Position numbers and translations under genes: made by a program. This document shows, piece by piece, positions 51,759-62,500 of a stretch of DNA of 64,000 nt. The stretch comes from Oscheius onirici. Lineage: Eukaryota > Nematoda > Chromadorea > Rhabditida > Rhabditidae. Numbering within the stretch: position 1 is the stretch's first letter; each line of letters starts with the position of its first letter. The DNA is taken from the NCBI GenBank assembly GCA_932521025.1, contig OW051468.1:5022064-5086063 (forward strand), written 5' to 3'. The notes under the pieces were generated by a model that saw only the letters and a program-made list of their open reading frames with translations, searched no databases and had not been told where the DNA came from.

Positions 51759-53820
51759 ATGGCATCTGTCAAGACGGCGACGACTCCGCTTCTGGATGAA
51801 ATCAAGGTAGTTGTACTTCGCTCTAAATAGTCTCTAGTTTTAGAACGATGCCTCCACGAAGACGAAGTCGATCGCCGCGATGAGTGGTGGAACTTCACTG
51901 AAGTCGATCGAAGAGACGCCAATGCCTCGATCGGAGCCGAGTTCTAGTAGACTTCCGACAAAGCAGCTGCAGTACGTGAAGTCGACGGGAAGACGTGAGA
52001 TCGAGGATGAGGACTTTTACCACGGATACATGACTCGAAGCGAGGCCGAGAGACTCTTGACAGGACAAGGACAGTTCTTGGTCAGAAGGACGGATGTTCA
52101 CAGAGAACACTGCTACGTGCTGTCGATCAAAGACGAAGAACGGATCAAGCATTTGAAAATCAGACAGACGAAGAGACGAGCCAGCTACTGGCTTCAGGAC
52201 TACTGCTTCGATGTGAGTTTATTTGTTCTGGAAACTACTGTGACACACATCGAGACTTGCACTCTGCTACCGTAAAATCAAAGACTCTACAGTCCAAAAG
52301 TAGATTGTTCTCTCTCAAAAGGCTTAGATCTTCTTTATCTTATCAACTGTCTCGAGCACCGCTACCGTAACCCGCAGTAAAATACGAAAAGTGTGTCGTC
52401 AAGTTATAGACTTGTTCTCACACATCTAACTATACCGTATCTCATTCAAGCATCTTTCCTTCTTTTAGTCTTACGGGCCTCCTTGTGAGTTGTATATTGT
52501 ATTTGCAACATCCTAATCGGAGTGTCCACTCATTAGGCTCGTGATCTCTTCCTCCTGCCAGAAATGAGCGTTGTTATTACACTTTCATTCAAGTGGTCTC
52601 AACAACCGTATCTTATAAAGATGTGTTCATATATTCTTATCTGAAACCATCTGAACTCTTCTTTTCAGTCAATCGGCGCCCTGATCAGCTACCATCGCCA
52701 CAACAGTCTTCCAATTCATTCATCTGGTCTCCAGCTGACCGGAGGACACATCAAACGAGAAAAATGGGAGCTTTACCACGAGCAGGTTGATCTCAGTGGC
52801 GGTCGACTGGGCAGTGGCGATTTCGGCGAAGTCATGGCTGGTTTTTTGTCTCGCGGCTTCTTCTCCAAACCGATTCCTGTGGCTGTGAAGACTCTTCGTG
52901 GCGAGAACATGAGCAGCGACGACCGAGTGACCTTTCTCCGTGAAGCTAACGTCATGCTGAAGCTCAAACACGACCATATTGTTCGTCTTTACGGCGTCGC
53001 GACTCAAAAACAGCCGATCATGATCGTGATGGAGAAGGCCAGTGGCGGAAGTCTCTTGTCGCGTCTGAAGAAAGAAACCGTCAACGAAGACACCAAACAG
53101 ACGTATTGTTTCGAAATCGTCGACGGAATGGCCTATCTCGAAGCCAGTCAAATTATTCATCGCGGTTCGTTTCCATTAATCATTCGAGGGTTATTGTCAG
53201 TGTCAGTTTTCTCATGCCAAGGATCTCCACTGTTCGAAGTTGTGACTATTGAATTGGTTTCTATGAAGTGACTTTCCAGTCTGATCTTCTTCACATATAT
53301 TTTCAGATCTGGCCGCCAGAAACGTGTTGCTCAGTGGAAATAGCTGCAAAATCAGCGACTTTGGCCTGTCCCTTCTTGGTCAGCTACATCGAGAGAGCAA
53401 GCTATCGCGGTCAGATTTGGCTTTTTATCCTGTCCAATCTTAAATTCTAGCGTACCGGTCAGATGGCTTGCAGTGGAGACTCTAACCCAAGGCATCTATA
53501 CCTCAAAGGTACTGAAAATAGATAAAAATACAAAAAAGATTTCCAGACCGATGTCTGGAGTTTCGGAGTAGTCATCTTCGAGATCTTTACGAATGGCGGT
53601 CGTCCGTACGACGAAATCAAGAAGAACAGCGTCATTGCTCAGCGTGTCACTAAGGGACTTCGTCTCCATTTGCCCGTCACGACCCCGCCTGCTTGCAAGG
53701 AAATGATGAGTCGCTGTTTCGAGGCAGACCCCACACAGCGCAGAAGTTTCGCCGAGCTGAAGAAGAACCATGTCCCGGCCAGCCTTCGTCTGAAACTGAA
53801 GGCCATGTTCTCAAAGTGAG
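51759..53820 (+). CDS. SH2 domain non-receptor tyrosine kinase (Fer/SPE-8-like)
   Basis: Cytoplasmic tyrosine kinase of the short SH2-kinase type that is greatly expanded in nematodes (Fer/Fps-related, including SPE-8 and KIN family members, several of which act in sperm). The start is MASVKTATTPLLDEIK. The SH2 domain has FYHGYMTRSEAERLL, the phosphotyrosine-binding QFLVRRTD (FLVR Arg) and CYVLSIKDEE, and continues over a 455-nt intron to SIGALISYHRHN. The kinase domain has the glycine loop LGSGDFGEV, the lysine in VAVKTL, REANVM (C-helix Glu), HRDLAARN, DFGLS, PVRWLAVETL and DVWSFGVVIFEIFTNG. It ends KLKAMFSK. There is no SH3 or F-BAR domain. All catalytic residues are intact, so activity is expected. 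The stop TGA is at 53818-53820, converging on the next gene about 120 bp away. Confidence 0.93.
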
Positions 53821-53944
53821 AAGAATACAAATGAATAAAATAAAAGTTTTCATGAAAGACTCTAACAAATGAAAGGAAAATACTATTACATATTACTTTG
53901 GGAAACGATAGAGAGACATCGATAGTGGAAGATTAGCGACGAGG

Positions 53945-55626
53945 CTATTCGTGAGGAACATACACTTCAGAAACAATAGTCAATGCGGGTTCGTTCTATA
54001 AAATAATGCATTTGAACAATATGGACTGACATCGGAAAGATGCTTGTAGTGCGCAAAGATAAAAGTGGCAATCTCCAGCAGCTCTTGCTCATAACCTTCA
54101 GCGATTATTACTTCCTGTAAGAACGTTCTTCATACGACGAGAACAAAAAACGCTAACCGAAACACGAGGGTCAAGCAAATCGAAGAGAACGCTGCCAACT
54201 GTCATAGGAGGACAAAAGGACGGGAAGAGAAACTGAACCTCTGGATCGACCAAGCATTTCAGAATATCCTTATTGTCCGGCTTTGAGTTGATTAGAGGAA
54301 ACTGGACGAAAAAGGTATGGGAAAAAGGTAAGAATTGAAATTAACCTGGAAAAGGTTTGACAGGGCCTTTTGTCGAAGACTTGCGATCTGTTTTTCTTCT
54401 GTTTCGTCCATAGGAGCTTCTTTATCGAGAAAGAGGAATTCATCATGGATTTCAGGACTGTTCTCCTCTTGCCAAGATTGTTGTTCTTCCTTTGCCATCA
54501 CAAGAAATTCCGTGGGTATCTCTTCAGGACTGGGACTTCTATACGATGCTGGAGCATCATCATCCACCTCGCTTCGATTCGCTTCTTCTTGTGTCATTTC
54601 TGGTACGACAATCATGGTCTTCGCATTGCTCTGGACACTATTGAATTCTTCGGGATATTTGAACGGCGAGAAGTGGAGCACAACAGTGCCATCAGACTTG
54701 TGCTAAAAACCAAATTTGAAAATGAACAGGATAAAAAGCCAAAACCTCTTCAATGGGCTCTTCTTCAAACAGATGTATACAATAGTCGCCAATGACACGA
54801 CCGCGATTGACCCAGAAGACTAGGGTACTGTCGTGCCAATTTCCAACACGAACGGTTGCAATGCGATGATTGGGTACGAGAGCTTGGAGTATTCCAGAAT
54901 CGCCTATCCAATATGTGGTACCTTTTTCATCGTGAATTTTGCTGAAGACGCTGGAATAAGTCAGCGGTATGACCATTTTAACCTGAAAAAAGTTTTCCAA
55001 AAACAACAAAACGCCGAACCTGGAAGACTCCGTTTACAAATCGATCCTCCCATTCCGGTATGCTGGCTTTGACATCGAAGTATTGGAGGTCACGTGAATC
55101 GTAGCAAATATGCGAATATCTTGCTCCATCGTCCGGCAGGCCATCTCGTGGCGGCGTTCTCTTTACAGCTGCAACCCTCATCCAATTGCCAAGCTCGATT
55201 TTATGACCTTCAGCTACGAATGGCGATTTTCTTGATAAAACGTTTATGAACGAGGAAAGTTTGAGATAACTCACTTCAATAGCTGTCTTCGAATCAGAAC
55301 TTTCCAGAATTTTGTTATCGGGACGAAGAGGATAATATATTCCGGCTCAATAGTGACGATCACTCCAACGACATCGAAAATTAGAGCTTTTTCGCGGTCG
55401 ATGTTTTTGATTTTGTCGTCGAGACGAGCATCGAAGTCGGCGTGAATGTCGTGGACCTTGCGATTGATTTTGACGAACGGAGCTATGACCGCATTTTTCA
55501 AAGGCTGACGTGGGTTCACCCAGTGCGTCTGAATATCAATTTGCTAAAATTGACAGATTAAGACAAAATTGAGAAATGTACCGGGGGTTGATATTGCTCT
55601 TCTCCTCCTCTACTCGAGCCCATCAT
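53945..55626 (-). CDS. Unrecognised protein, possibly nematode-specific
   Basis: The start MMGSSRGGEEQYQPP lies behind TTTTTCAG (trans-splice-like). Exons continue as IDIQTHWVNPRQPLKNAVIA, NRKVHDIHADFDARLDDKIK, FDVVGVIVTIEPEYIILFVP, IELGNWMRVAAVKRTPPRDG, ICYDSRDLQYFDVKASIPEW, LVPNHRIATVRVGNWHDSTL and an acidic tail (RSEVDDDAPASYRSPSPEEI). It finishes DILKCLVDPEVQFLFPSF, EGYEQELLEIATFIFAHYKH and LTIVSEVYVPHE if a 35-nt final intron is spliced. If not, it stops after TNPH about 45 nt earlier. Roughly 430 residues, soluble, with beta-rich segments. Splice phases agree across the exons. I recognise no domain. Two similar segments (DVVGVIVTIEPEY... and RVGNWHDSTLVFWVNRGRVI) could be small beta-barrel folds. 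Confidence 0.7.
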
Positions 55627-56482
55627 TGTGTCGGCTGAAAAATTGTTTTATAACTTATTGTTAAAGTTCAAAAAAAGAACGCAACAGATATAGAAAGTTG
55701 CAAGAAACACGGAAATCATTGACGGTGTTTGTTTCAAATCGGTGAATTTTATTTTGAGATCTCAAAATCTTTTTTTATCATTTTTCGTTCCTTTCATTAC
55801 TATAAACATCGTGGAGCAGTTCTTTAGTGAAAAATCAGGCATTCATCTGAAGAATCGTGAAGATTGGCATGCGAAGGAATCACTGTGATTCCAAACGTTC
55901 AAAAGCTCTAGAATAGACGCCCTAAGAGCAACGGAAACCGAGTACACTCTGTAGTTCATAGAAAACAGGCGAAAACTCTTTTTTTGCGAGTTTTGCACAG
56001 ATTTCGTTCCTTGAAGGATTATGAAAGACGTTTCCACTTTTTTTTATGAAGTTAAGTTCTCAGAGGGGACTCTTAGCGTGCTTCTTGAGAAAAACAGCAA
56101 GAAAAATGCTGAAAAATTAGAAAATGTAGTGGAAAAAACAGCCGAAGGAATATTTAAATTTTGAATTCCCGCCTTGCACGTCCAAAAAAGGCGCGACAAA
56201 AAGTTGGGACGCGTTTTGCATGGCGGTAAGACGCCATGGAGAGCAACTATATCAACCAACAAATTTTCGTTGCAGGACTCTTCAGATGGGTCTCGAATTG
56301 AATACAGAACCCGCGGGAAAAGAAATTTCTCATAATGAAGTTGCGTTATTCTCCTTATTGTTAGCCTCACCTCTTCATCATCGGCTTTAAAGGACTGCTC
56401 GTTGCAATTGGTCTCGACACGATTTTGAAATCGCGTTGAGACACGAGCGCGGGAGGACAAAATTTCATCTAAATTCATATTG
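55627..56482. other. Intergenic region with repeat fragments and an inverted pair
   Basis: AAAAAAAGAACGCAACAG near 55670 matches the terminal repeat of the 18.6-kb MITE and is preceded by TAAAG. The partner end was not found. Between 56155 and 56560 two segments are imperfect inverted copies (GAATTCCCGCC...AAAAGGCGCGAC against TCGCGCC...GGCGCGGGAATTC). An ORF fragment starting MNLDEILSSRARVS (56478 leftwards) with a GTGAGG donor at about 56370 could be a broken exon; no continuation was found. Confidence 0.4.
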
Positions 56483-56729
56483 CAATCACGGCGTGTTACG
56501 GCTATTGAAATGGCGTTCCCATTTTTTTCGCGCCTTTTCAGGAAGCGGCGCGGGAATTCAAAAAAAATGGAAATTTTTCTTGTCTATGTCTCGATGATTT
56601 TATCCTCATTTCTCCTATTATCTTCCAGTTTTTCGCTCGATTTTCTGCTACATAAAGGTTTATTGTGAATTCTACAACAAAAATAACAAGCAAAATTAAT
56701 ATTTGAGCATCACAATTAACAATAATGTA

Positions 56730-57555
56730 TTAATATTGATCGAAGAGAATGTTTTGGAAAGAAACTTCGTTAGCTATAAGCTGTAGACGTCGAACTGGAT
56801 CCCGAATAGCGCTAAATCTTCTCTCCAGGAGATTGAAGTAGGCATGAAGAGGTTCAATGGACTGTTCCGACATGATGTCCCATGTCTTGTGCTTAGACAC
56901 AAATTCGGGGACATGGTCCGCAAGCATGTGCAATTTTGGCGTCATGGTGACATTTTTGTTTGCGTGTTGAAGCTCAGAAAGCAGTTCGATCAAATTCACA
57001 TATAAATCTGCCTCTTTCTCTTCGGTGAGAAGAGCGTTTAGCCAAGCTTTGAACTTTAGATAGTGCATCCATAAATCGCACGTAGGCTCTTGTTTCATCG
57101 CTCGTAGGGAATAAATTCCACAGATTTTTAGCGTTCTCATGGGAAATGAGCTTTCTCACATGGTTTCCAGTGAATCTTTGAAAATACGCCCTTTTATCTG
57201 CTCCACACTGAGAGAACATGGTCTCTAACTGCTTCATTTTCGGCCCTGAATCACCAAGAGCTACTGAAATCTCATTTATTCGATCATCCAGTTGCTTAAG
57301 CTCGGTTTCAGCTGCTTTCAGATCTACTTCTAGGGTGCTAACCTGATCATGGCCAGTTATTAGACGACTTTCGGAGGTTTTTGCGGAACATGAGCGACAC
57401 TCGAAGGATGCTGTATTGTAGCGTTCCTCGGCATCAGGGATGAGAATCGGTACGCAAATCAAGTGATATACTGCTCGGCAAACGTCACACATGATCCAAC
57501 GAGCTTCTGTATCGATTAGTGGCTCGGAAGTCGCGGAACAAATAGTTACTTCCAT
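56730..57555 (-). pseudogene. Transposon protein with PHD-like finger, frameshifted
   Basis: The first frame (57555-56974) starts MEVTICSATSEPL and has a Cys/His pattern CDVCRAVYHLICVP...ECRSC typical of a PHD-like zinc finger. A coiled coil (LEVDLKAAETELKQL) and GNHVRKLISHENAKN follow. Its reading then degenerates. The second frame (57140-56730) overlaps it and carries DLWMHYLKFKAWLNALLTEE, MTPKLHMLADHVPEFVSKHK, SEQSIEPLHAYFNLLERRF and IRDPVRRLQLIANE, ending at 56730. The natural join is a frameshift near 57090-57130, so the element is probably dead unless an intron is used. Confidence 0.65.
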
Positions 57556-57573
57556 GATGGCAGAGTGCTTCGT

Positions 57574-58029
57574 TCACCTCGATTCTCTCTTTGGAGAAGA
57601 AGGGTTGGGGATGGTGAAGCCCTCTTTGTCCACATAGGGACGTCTTTGTCTCTTTAAGGGCCTTGTGGGAGTAACAGAAAGCGATGTACGAGGAGAGTAG
57701 ATATTTTGAAGAAACCTTGGGGAAAAATGCACAGTATCGCTGCGGAAATGCCTAGTTTTCTTGTGCTCTTCACCAAATCGCTCGAGAATGGGCATATCAT
57801 GTGTTTCCATTCGCTCGGAATCGAAATAATCGAGAATGGGCATTTCAAATTGATGGTGGTCATATTCTACACGCTGATCAGGCGGTATGGACTTACGAAT
57901 CGGATGGGCGGGCCGTTCGGTGAAGTAGGCTGCAGAAAGAGTAGGCGGCTTATCTTCTGCAGCTGTCTGTGTCTCATTGACAACATATCTCGTGTTTTTG
58001 TCGTTGAATTTCAACAACTGTGAATTCAT
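57574..58029 (-). CDS. Upstream ORF of the same transposon
   Basis: 151 residues starting MNSQLLKFNDKNTRYV, Pro/Arg-rich, with two related blocks (FEMPILDYFDSERMETHD and DMPILERFGEEHKK) and a basic end (PLKRQRRPYVDKEGFTIP). It lies inside the terminal repeats and directly upstream of the PHD-like ORF, separated by about 20 nt. It may be the N-terminal exon or a separate DNA-binding accessory protein. Function unknown. Confidence 0.45.
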   Translation of the reverse strand: MNSQLLKFNDKNTRYVVNETQTAAEDKPPTLSAAYFTERPAHPIRKSIPPDQRVEYDHHQFEMPILDYFDSERMETHDMPILERFGEEHKKTRHFRSDTVHFSPRFLQNIYSPRTSLSVTPTRPLKRQRRPYVDKEGFTIPNPSSPKRESR

Positions 58030-58357
58030 AGCACTATTTTAACCGAAATAGGATTTTTCAGGGCTATTTTAAGCGAAAAAGACTATTCTTTGGAACGAAA
58101 GATGCTTTTATCACTGGGCTTTGGACCGAAAGCTACTATACAAGCGATTACCTGCAAAATGCTGAGCTATGCTAGAGAACACGAAAATTAAGAGGAGACG
58201 TGAAGCAAGAATGAGGACAAGCCGAAAAACAAAATAAATGATAAAATAGCTTTGAATGCGCGCCCCTGGATTACTGTAGGCGTACTGTAGGTATACTGTA
58301 ATTAGGATTACGGTAGAATTTTTGGCAGGTGGGAACGGCCGTAACACGCCGTGATTG

Positions 58358-59492
58358 TCACCAAATTTTATAAACGCGAAATGAAAAAAATTGAAATTTT
58401 GGCTTGAAAACTACGAAAACCTTCGCGCAACGAGTTCTCAGCAACCAGGCTGTGTTTTTGATCGTGTTCGGTCTCATTTTGACGGCCGCATCGAATTCGA
58501 GCATCGAATAATGAATGTTTTCTACAAAAATCACAGAATAAAATAGCTGGGAAAAACGGTATTTTGTTTTTCACTGCGATTACATGAGCAAAGTTTAAGT
58601 GCCATTATCCATTATTATAGTTTCGCCTACGCTCTTTCCAATGGAACCACCTACAAGAAAAATGAGCGAATAGTTTTCTCAGGAACGTTGCGCCAAGTTT
58701 CAACTGAAAATGGCTTGAACGGGTCGCGTCACGAAGTCGATTTGTCCAACGTGCTCTATGATTATAAGAAAAAAAAATAGTGGAAAATAGTTCTGCTTTC
58801 AATTTTTACCGTTTATCTTTGTCAAAGCAAGTGATTTCATCGGCAGGATTGATAAATCACAAGTAGGAGTACTATTCCCAGGCCTATATACGCATACAAC
58901 CGCATCAACACTCTTAGAGCGTCATTTTTCTATTTTTGATTATTTCGGATTTCTTTTTTCACAAAATCATAGAGGGCTTTTGCACGATTGATAGGCAAGA
59001 AAGAAACAAGAAAAATGACCTAAAAATAAGAAAAAGGAACGAAAATTCGACAAGAAAAAGGGCAAAAGTTTGAAATACTGCCAAAAGCGGCAAGATAGGG
59101 GGGATTTAAACTTTTTAACCACAAAACCATACCAGTTGATACTGTGCAAGGGGAATGGATATATAACACTGAGTTCCAACTAATTATTGTCCAACCCTGT
59201 ATGCGAAGAATACGGGTCTTCTCCCATGCAAGTGGGAGACCCCAAGCGTCAGACCATTCAAAAATCCTAGTTATGGCCATTTGAAGTCTTTTGCTCAAAA
59301 AGAATCAGAGATACTGTGACTTTGTTTGGGTTTTGGTGGCTCCCATTCCCATCTTCATAAATCGCTAAGGGTTATTCATCCACACTCTAGGCAGAATAAA
59401 GGAACTCCAAACCTACTGAAATTCCAAGTTTACCCCAGTTCCTGACACCTGGCAGTAGCCCGTTATCATGGGCTCCTCTTGTGTGATAAGCC
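58358..59492. other. Intergenic region with a LINE relic
   Basis: Apart from the reverse-transcriptase fragment near 59.2 kb, no gene was recognised. The stretch is A/T-rich with several long poly-A and poly-T runs. Confidence 0.4.
59130..59298 (-). pseudogene. Non-LTR retrotransposon reverse-transcriptase scrap
   Basis: The - strand reads LQMAITRIFEWSDAWGLPLA followed by WEKTRIL. This matches the family pattern of LINE reverse transcriptases just after the catalytic core (LQxALxxIxEWSxxWxLPLxxxKT). Downstream, SVIYPFPLHSINWYGFVV in another frame resembles the next conserved block, so there is a frameshift. Only about 170 bp remain and no catalytic YxDD is present. Confidence 0.55.
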
Positions 59493-59513
59493 TTGTCTCC
59501 TCCTCGCAAATCG

Positions 59514-62500
59514 ATGTGGCCGGTCTGTCTTTATTTATTCATTTACCTCACACGGGCCGAAGATGCTCCCACGTACACTGATCACTGTCACGGTCATCAT
59601 GCCATCGGTCTCGAGACTCTCATCCGAACATCCGGCCAGATAGCCTTGGCGGAGACCGATTCCATTCGCGAACGGTATAATAAGGCTCTCAGCCACACTT
59701 TCGCGAAAATGGAGAGGAAGAAAAAGAGAGTTCAACGAGATGTTTCTGCTGGAAGTTCTACTGCTGCTTCCACAACAGCATTTTCGATTACTGGAAGCAC
59801 TGCCTCTGGAGGAAGTAGTACTGTGGCCAGCACAACAGTAGCCAGTACTACAGCCTTCGCTTCAACCACAACCTCAAACTGGAATCCAAACTGTCCTCGA
59901 CCGAATGCAACAATGTTTACTGTAGCGCCGAAAACTACAGTAACATATGTGAGTAGTTTGAACAGATTAATGCGGTTTTTGGAGGATTGTCGACTATTAG
60001 TTGGATCTTACTATATTCCGGATCTCTGATTCTTTGCGTGTGACAGATAGTTTAGCGCCTATCAGGGCAAGTGGGCTAACTATTCAAAGTAATGCCTCGG
60101 CTACTGACTCGATTTCTCCAAACGTGCCTCTTTTTGCCCTTCTATCCCATATCGCATCCTATACGAATAGACCCAGCTTATCACAAACGACCCACACATT
60201 TACAGTCAAAGAATTCGTTTTTGCAAAGGAGAACTGTTTAGGCACACTTCACGCAGCCGATGACTACAACTTCCATGCTTGGATCGACAACAGCAGGATC
60301 GACTACTAGCAGTCCATCAAGTACCCAAAGTTCTTCGACTGTTGGCGGGCCAAGTCCTCCTACCACAATCGGTGCAGAAGATGATAAACAAGGGTTCCAG
60401 CCTGTACCTCTTTACTCGGACCACGACGAAGACCCTCTAGTGGTTCATTTCAATCGTCTTCATGTGAGTTTTCTTTGTAGTATATACAAAATTGTTCAGA
60501 AATACATTTCTCGTCCGGAAGCCGCCTGTGATGTCCAGCAGATTACATCTTTGAACGATCTGACAGAAGACCATCTCTACGGTTTCGTGGCTTCTCTAGT
60601 CACGACAGATGTCGGTCCCTTCTGCAGTATTTGTCATCGAATGGTCAACGAGGTCCGAAAAAGAGCCTTCGTGGTCAGTACTCTTCTCCATGATGAAGAA
60701 CAACAGCTAATGGCGAAAATCTTCCATTCACACGTCCCGTCGACAAAGACAATCTGCTCTGCTCTGGCACCAGCCTGTTTTGAAAAGTACGAAGAGAAAG
60801 GTGGGACAAAAATCACAACTGTGAGGGGCGTGAGAGACTCTCTATATCACGAAGTTGTGACAGTAGACAGCACTTGTTAGAAGGGCTACGGTAGATCCAT
60901 TTAGGAGAGTAGCGAGTGGAACTTTGTAGTACGGGATTTGTACCTCAGAGAACTCGAAGAAACAGAACATCTGTTCTGCCAAGAACCAATGAGAAGTTTC
61001 TGTATGGGAACATCGGTTACGGTAGACGAAGAATTGACTGGATAAAAGAGAAAGACACATGACAACGTGCACAGTAGTGTAAGAGAACGGATACAGGGTA
61101 GTTCTACAAGTTGACATCAGGAGAAGAGAATAAAAAGACTTGTTCGCGGTCAGCAGTCTTTGTTTTGGTCAGCACAGACATCCAATTTTAGCACCAGCAG
61201 AAGGGGTTCACACAGCTCATGGCGCCCATGCATCCAGAAAGACCCATTCCGACTCCGTACATGCTTCCTCCGTAGTATGGCATTCCGTATCCATACGATC
61301 CGTATCCGCCGTAGGGCATCATTCCTCCTCCGTAGTAGCCACCGTAGCCGCCATATCCGCCATACATTCTGTATCCTCCATAGGACATTCCGAATCCACC
61401 GTAGTCACCCCACATGTTGAGAAACCGTCTGCGAGTAGAGAAGGCGAGAAGACTAGATTATTGTGGAAGATCATTACTGCATTGACTCGTTTTGACAGGA
61501 TAGCTTTCTCAATCCACTTTAAATTGCTCCCAGGTCTCTGTGCGTGTGTGTGTCTGCCTGTCGGAAGTTTTAATTGGCAAGCAAAATGGAGCAATGTGCG
61601 CACAATTAAGGGAAAGGAGTTAGTGTAACAAGTTTGGACAAGTCAATTTACAATTGCGTGGACTTTGATTATTTTTGTCTGGGGATAGTTTCCAGACAGT
61701 AGAGAATGAAGTGCGGGTTAGGAATGCGGGAAAGCGTTCAAGGGGGTTTCTATTATAACCTTTCGCTCCAACGGGGGTGATATCACAACTGGAGAACAGG
61801 GATAGGGGAGAACAGGAGCACGTGGAAATAGGGACAGGGAGATCAGCAGGGAAGGATAGGCACACGAAAATTACATTAGAGATACGTTAGAGAGACGAAA
61901 GGAGGGAAAAATTGGACAGAAGAACAGGGACATCATAATTGGTAGAGAAAGAAAAAAAAACAGATGACGGACAGGGGTACGAGAAAACCGGGAAGGGCAG
62001 AGCACATTGCAAGGGTGGACAGAGAGAAAGTGTCGAGAAACTAGAAACAGAGGGACAGAGGGACAGAGGGACTGTTAACTGCCATCTGTTTTGAAAAGAA
62101 CAAAACTAAGGCACTTAGCCCCGGAGGGGCGTAGCACAACTTGTCTATTTTAAACTGCTCCCAAGTCTCTGTGTGTGTGTTTGTCTGAAGCTAATTGAAG
62201 ATAAGGAGAGGAGCTTTGTGCCCAAATTAGTTTCTAACAAGTCGCGACAGGAAAAGCAAGTGCGCGAAGGGTTCTAACGACTTTGGTAGTTTCTTTGGAG
62301 GGACAGGAAGTGACTGAAGCAGAGTGACAAGGGGAGAAGGGAAGGGACTGTAGAACTGAAACCCACTAAAGCTAGGAACGGGCGACCCGTTCAGGTCCTA
62401 CATTTTGAAATTAGGCTTGAGAGGGAGCGGGTTCAAATACGATTTCGGTAGTTTTTTTGGACGGCCAGGGAGAGTGACTGGAGGAGAGTAGCAAAGGAGG

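Larger units (their letters stand above)
56483..58357 (-). mobile_element. Decayed DNA transposon with PHD-like ORF
   Basis: The 19-bp perfect ends CAATCACGGCGTGTTACGGC (left) and its complement (right, 58339-58357) are extended by GTTCCCA after a 12-bp insertion on the left side. Between them lie three - strand ORFs listed separately. The target duplication is not clear. The protein type, a PHD-like finger and a helical domain with HVPEFVSKHKTW and MSEQSIEPLHAYFN, resembles transposon-encoded protein families that I recall from C. elegans. I cannot name the superfamily with certainty. Confidence 0.7.

Noticed and set aside
61740-61865. Open frame on the - strand in repeat B2
   Set aside because: Lies within a repeat, is not conserved in copy B1, and has low complexity.
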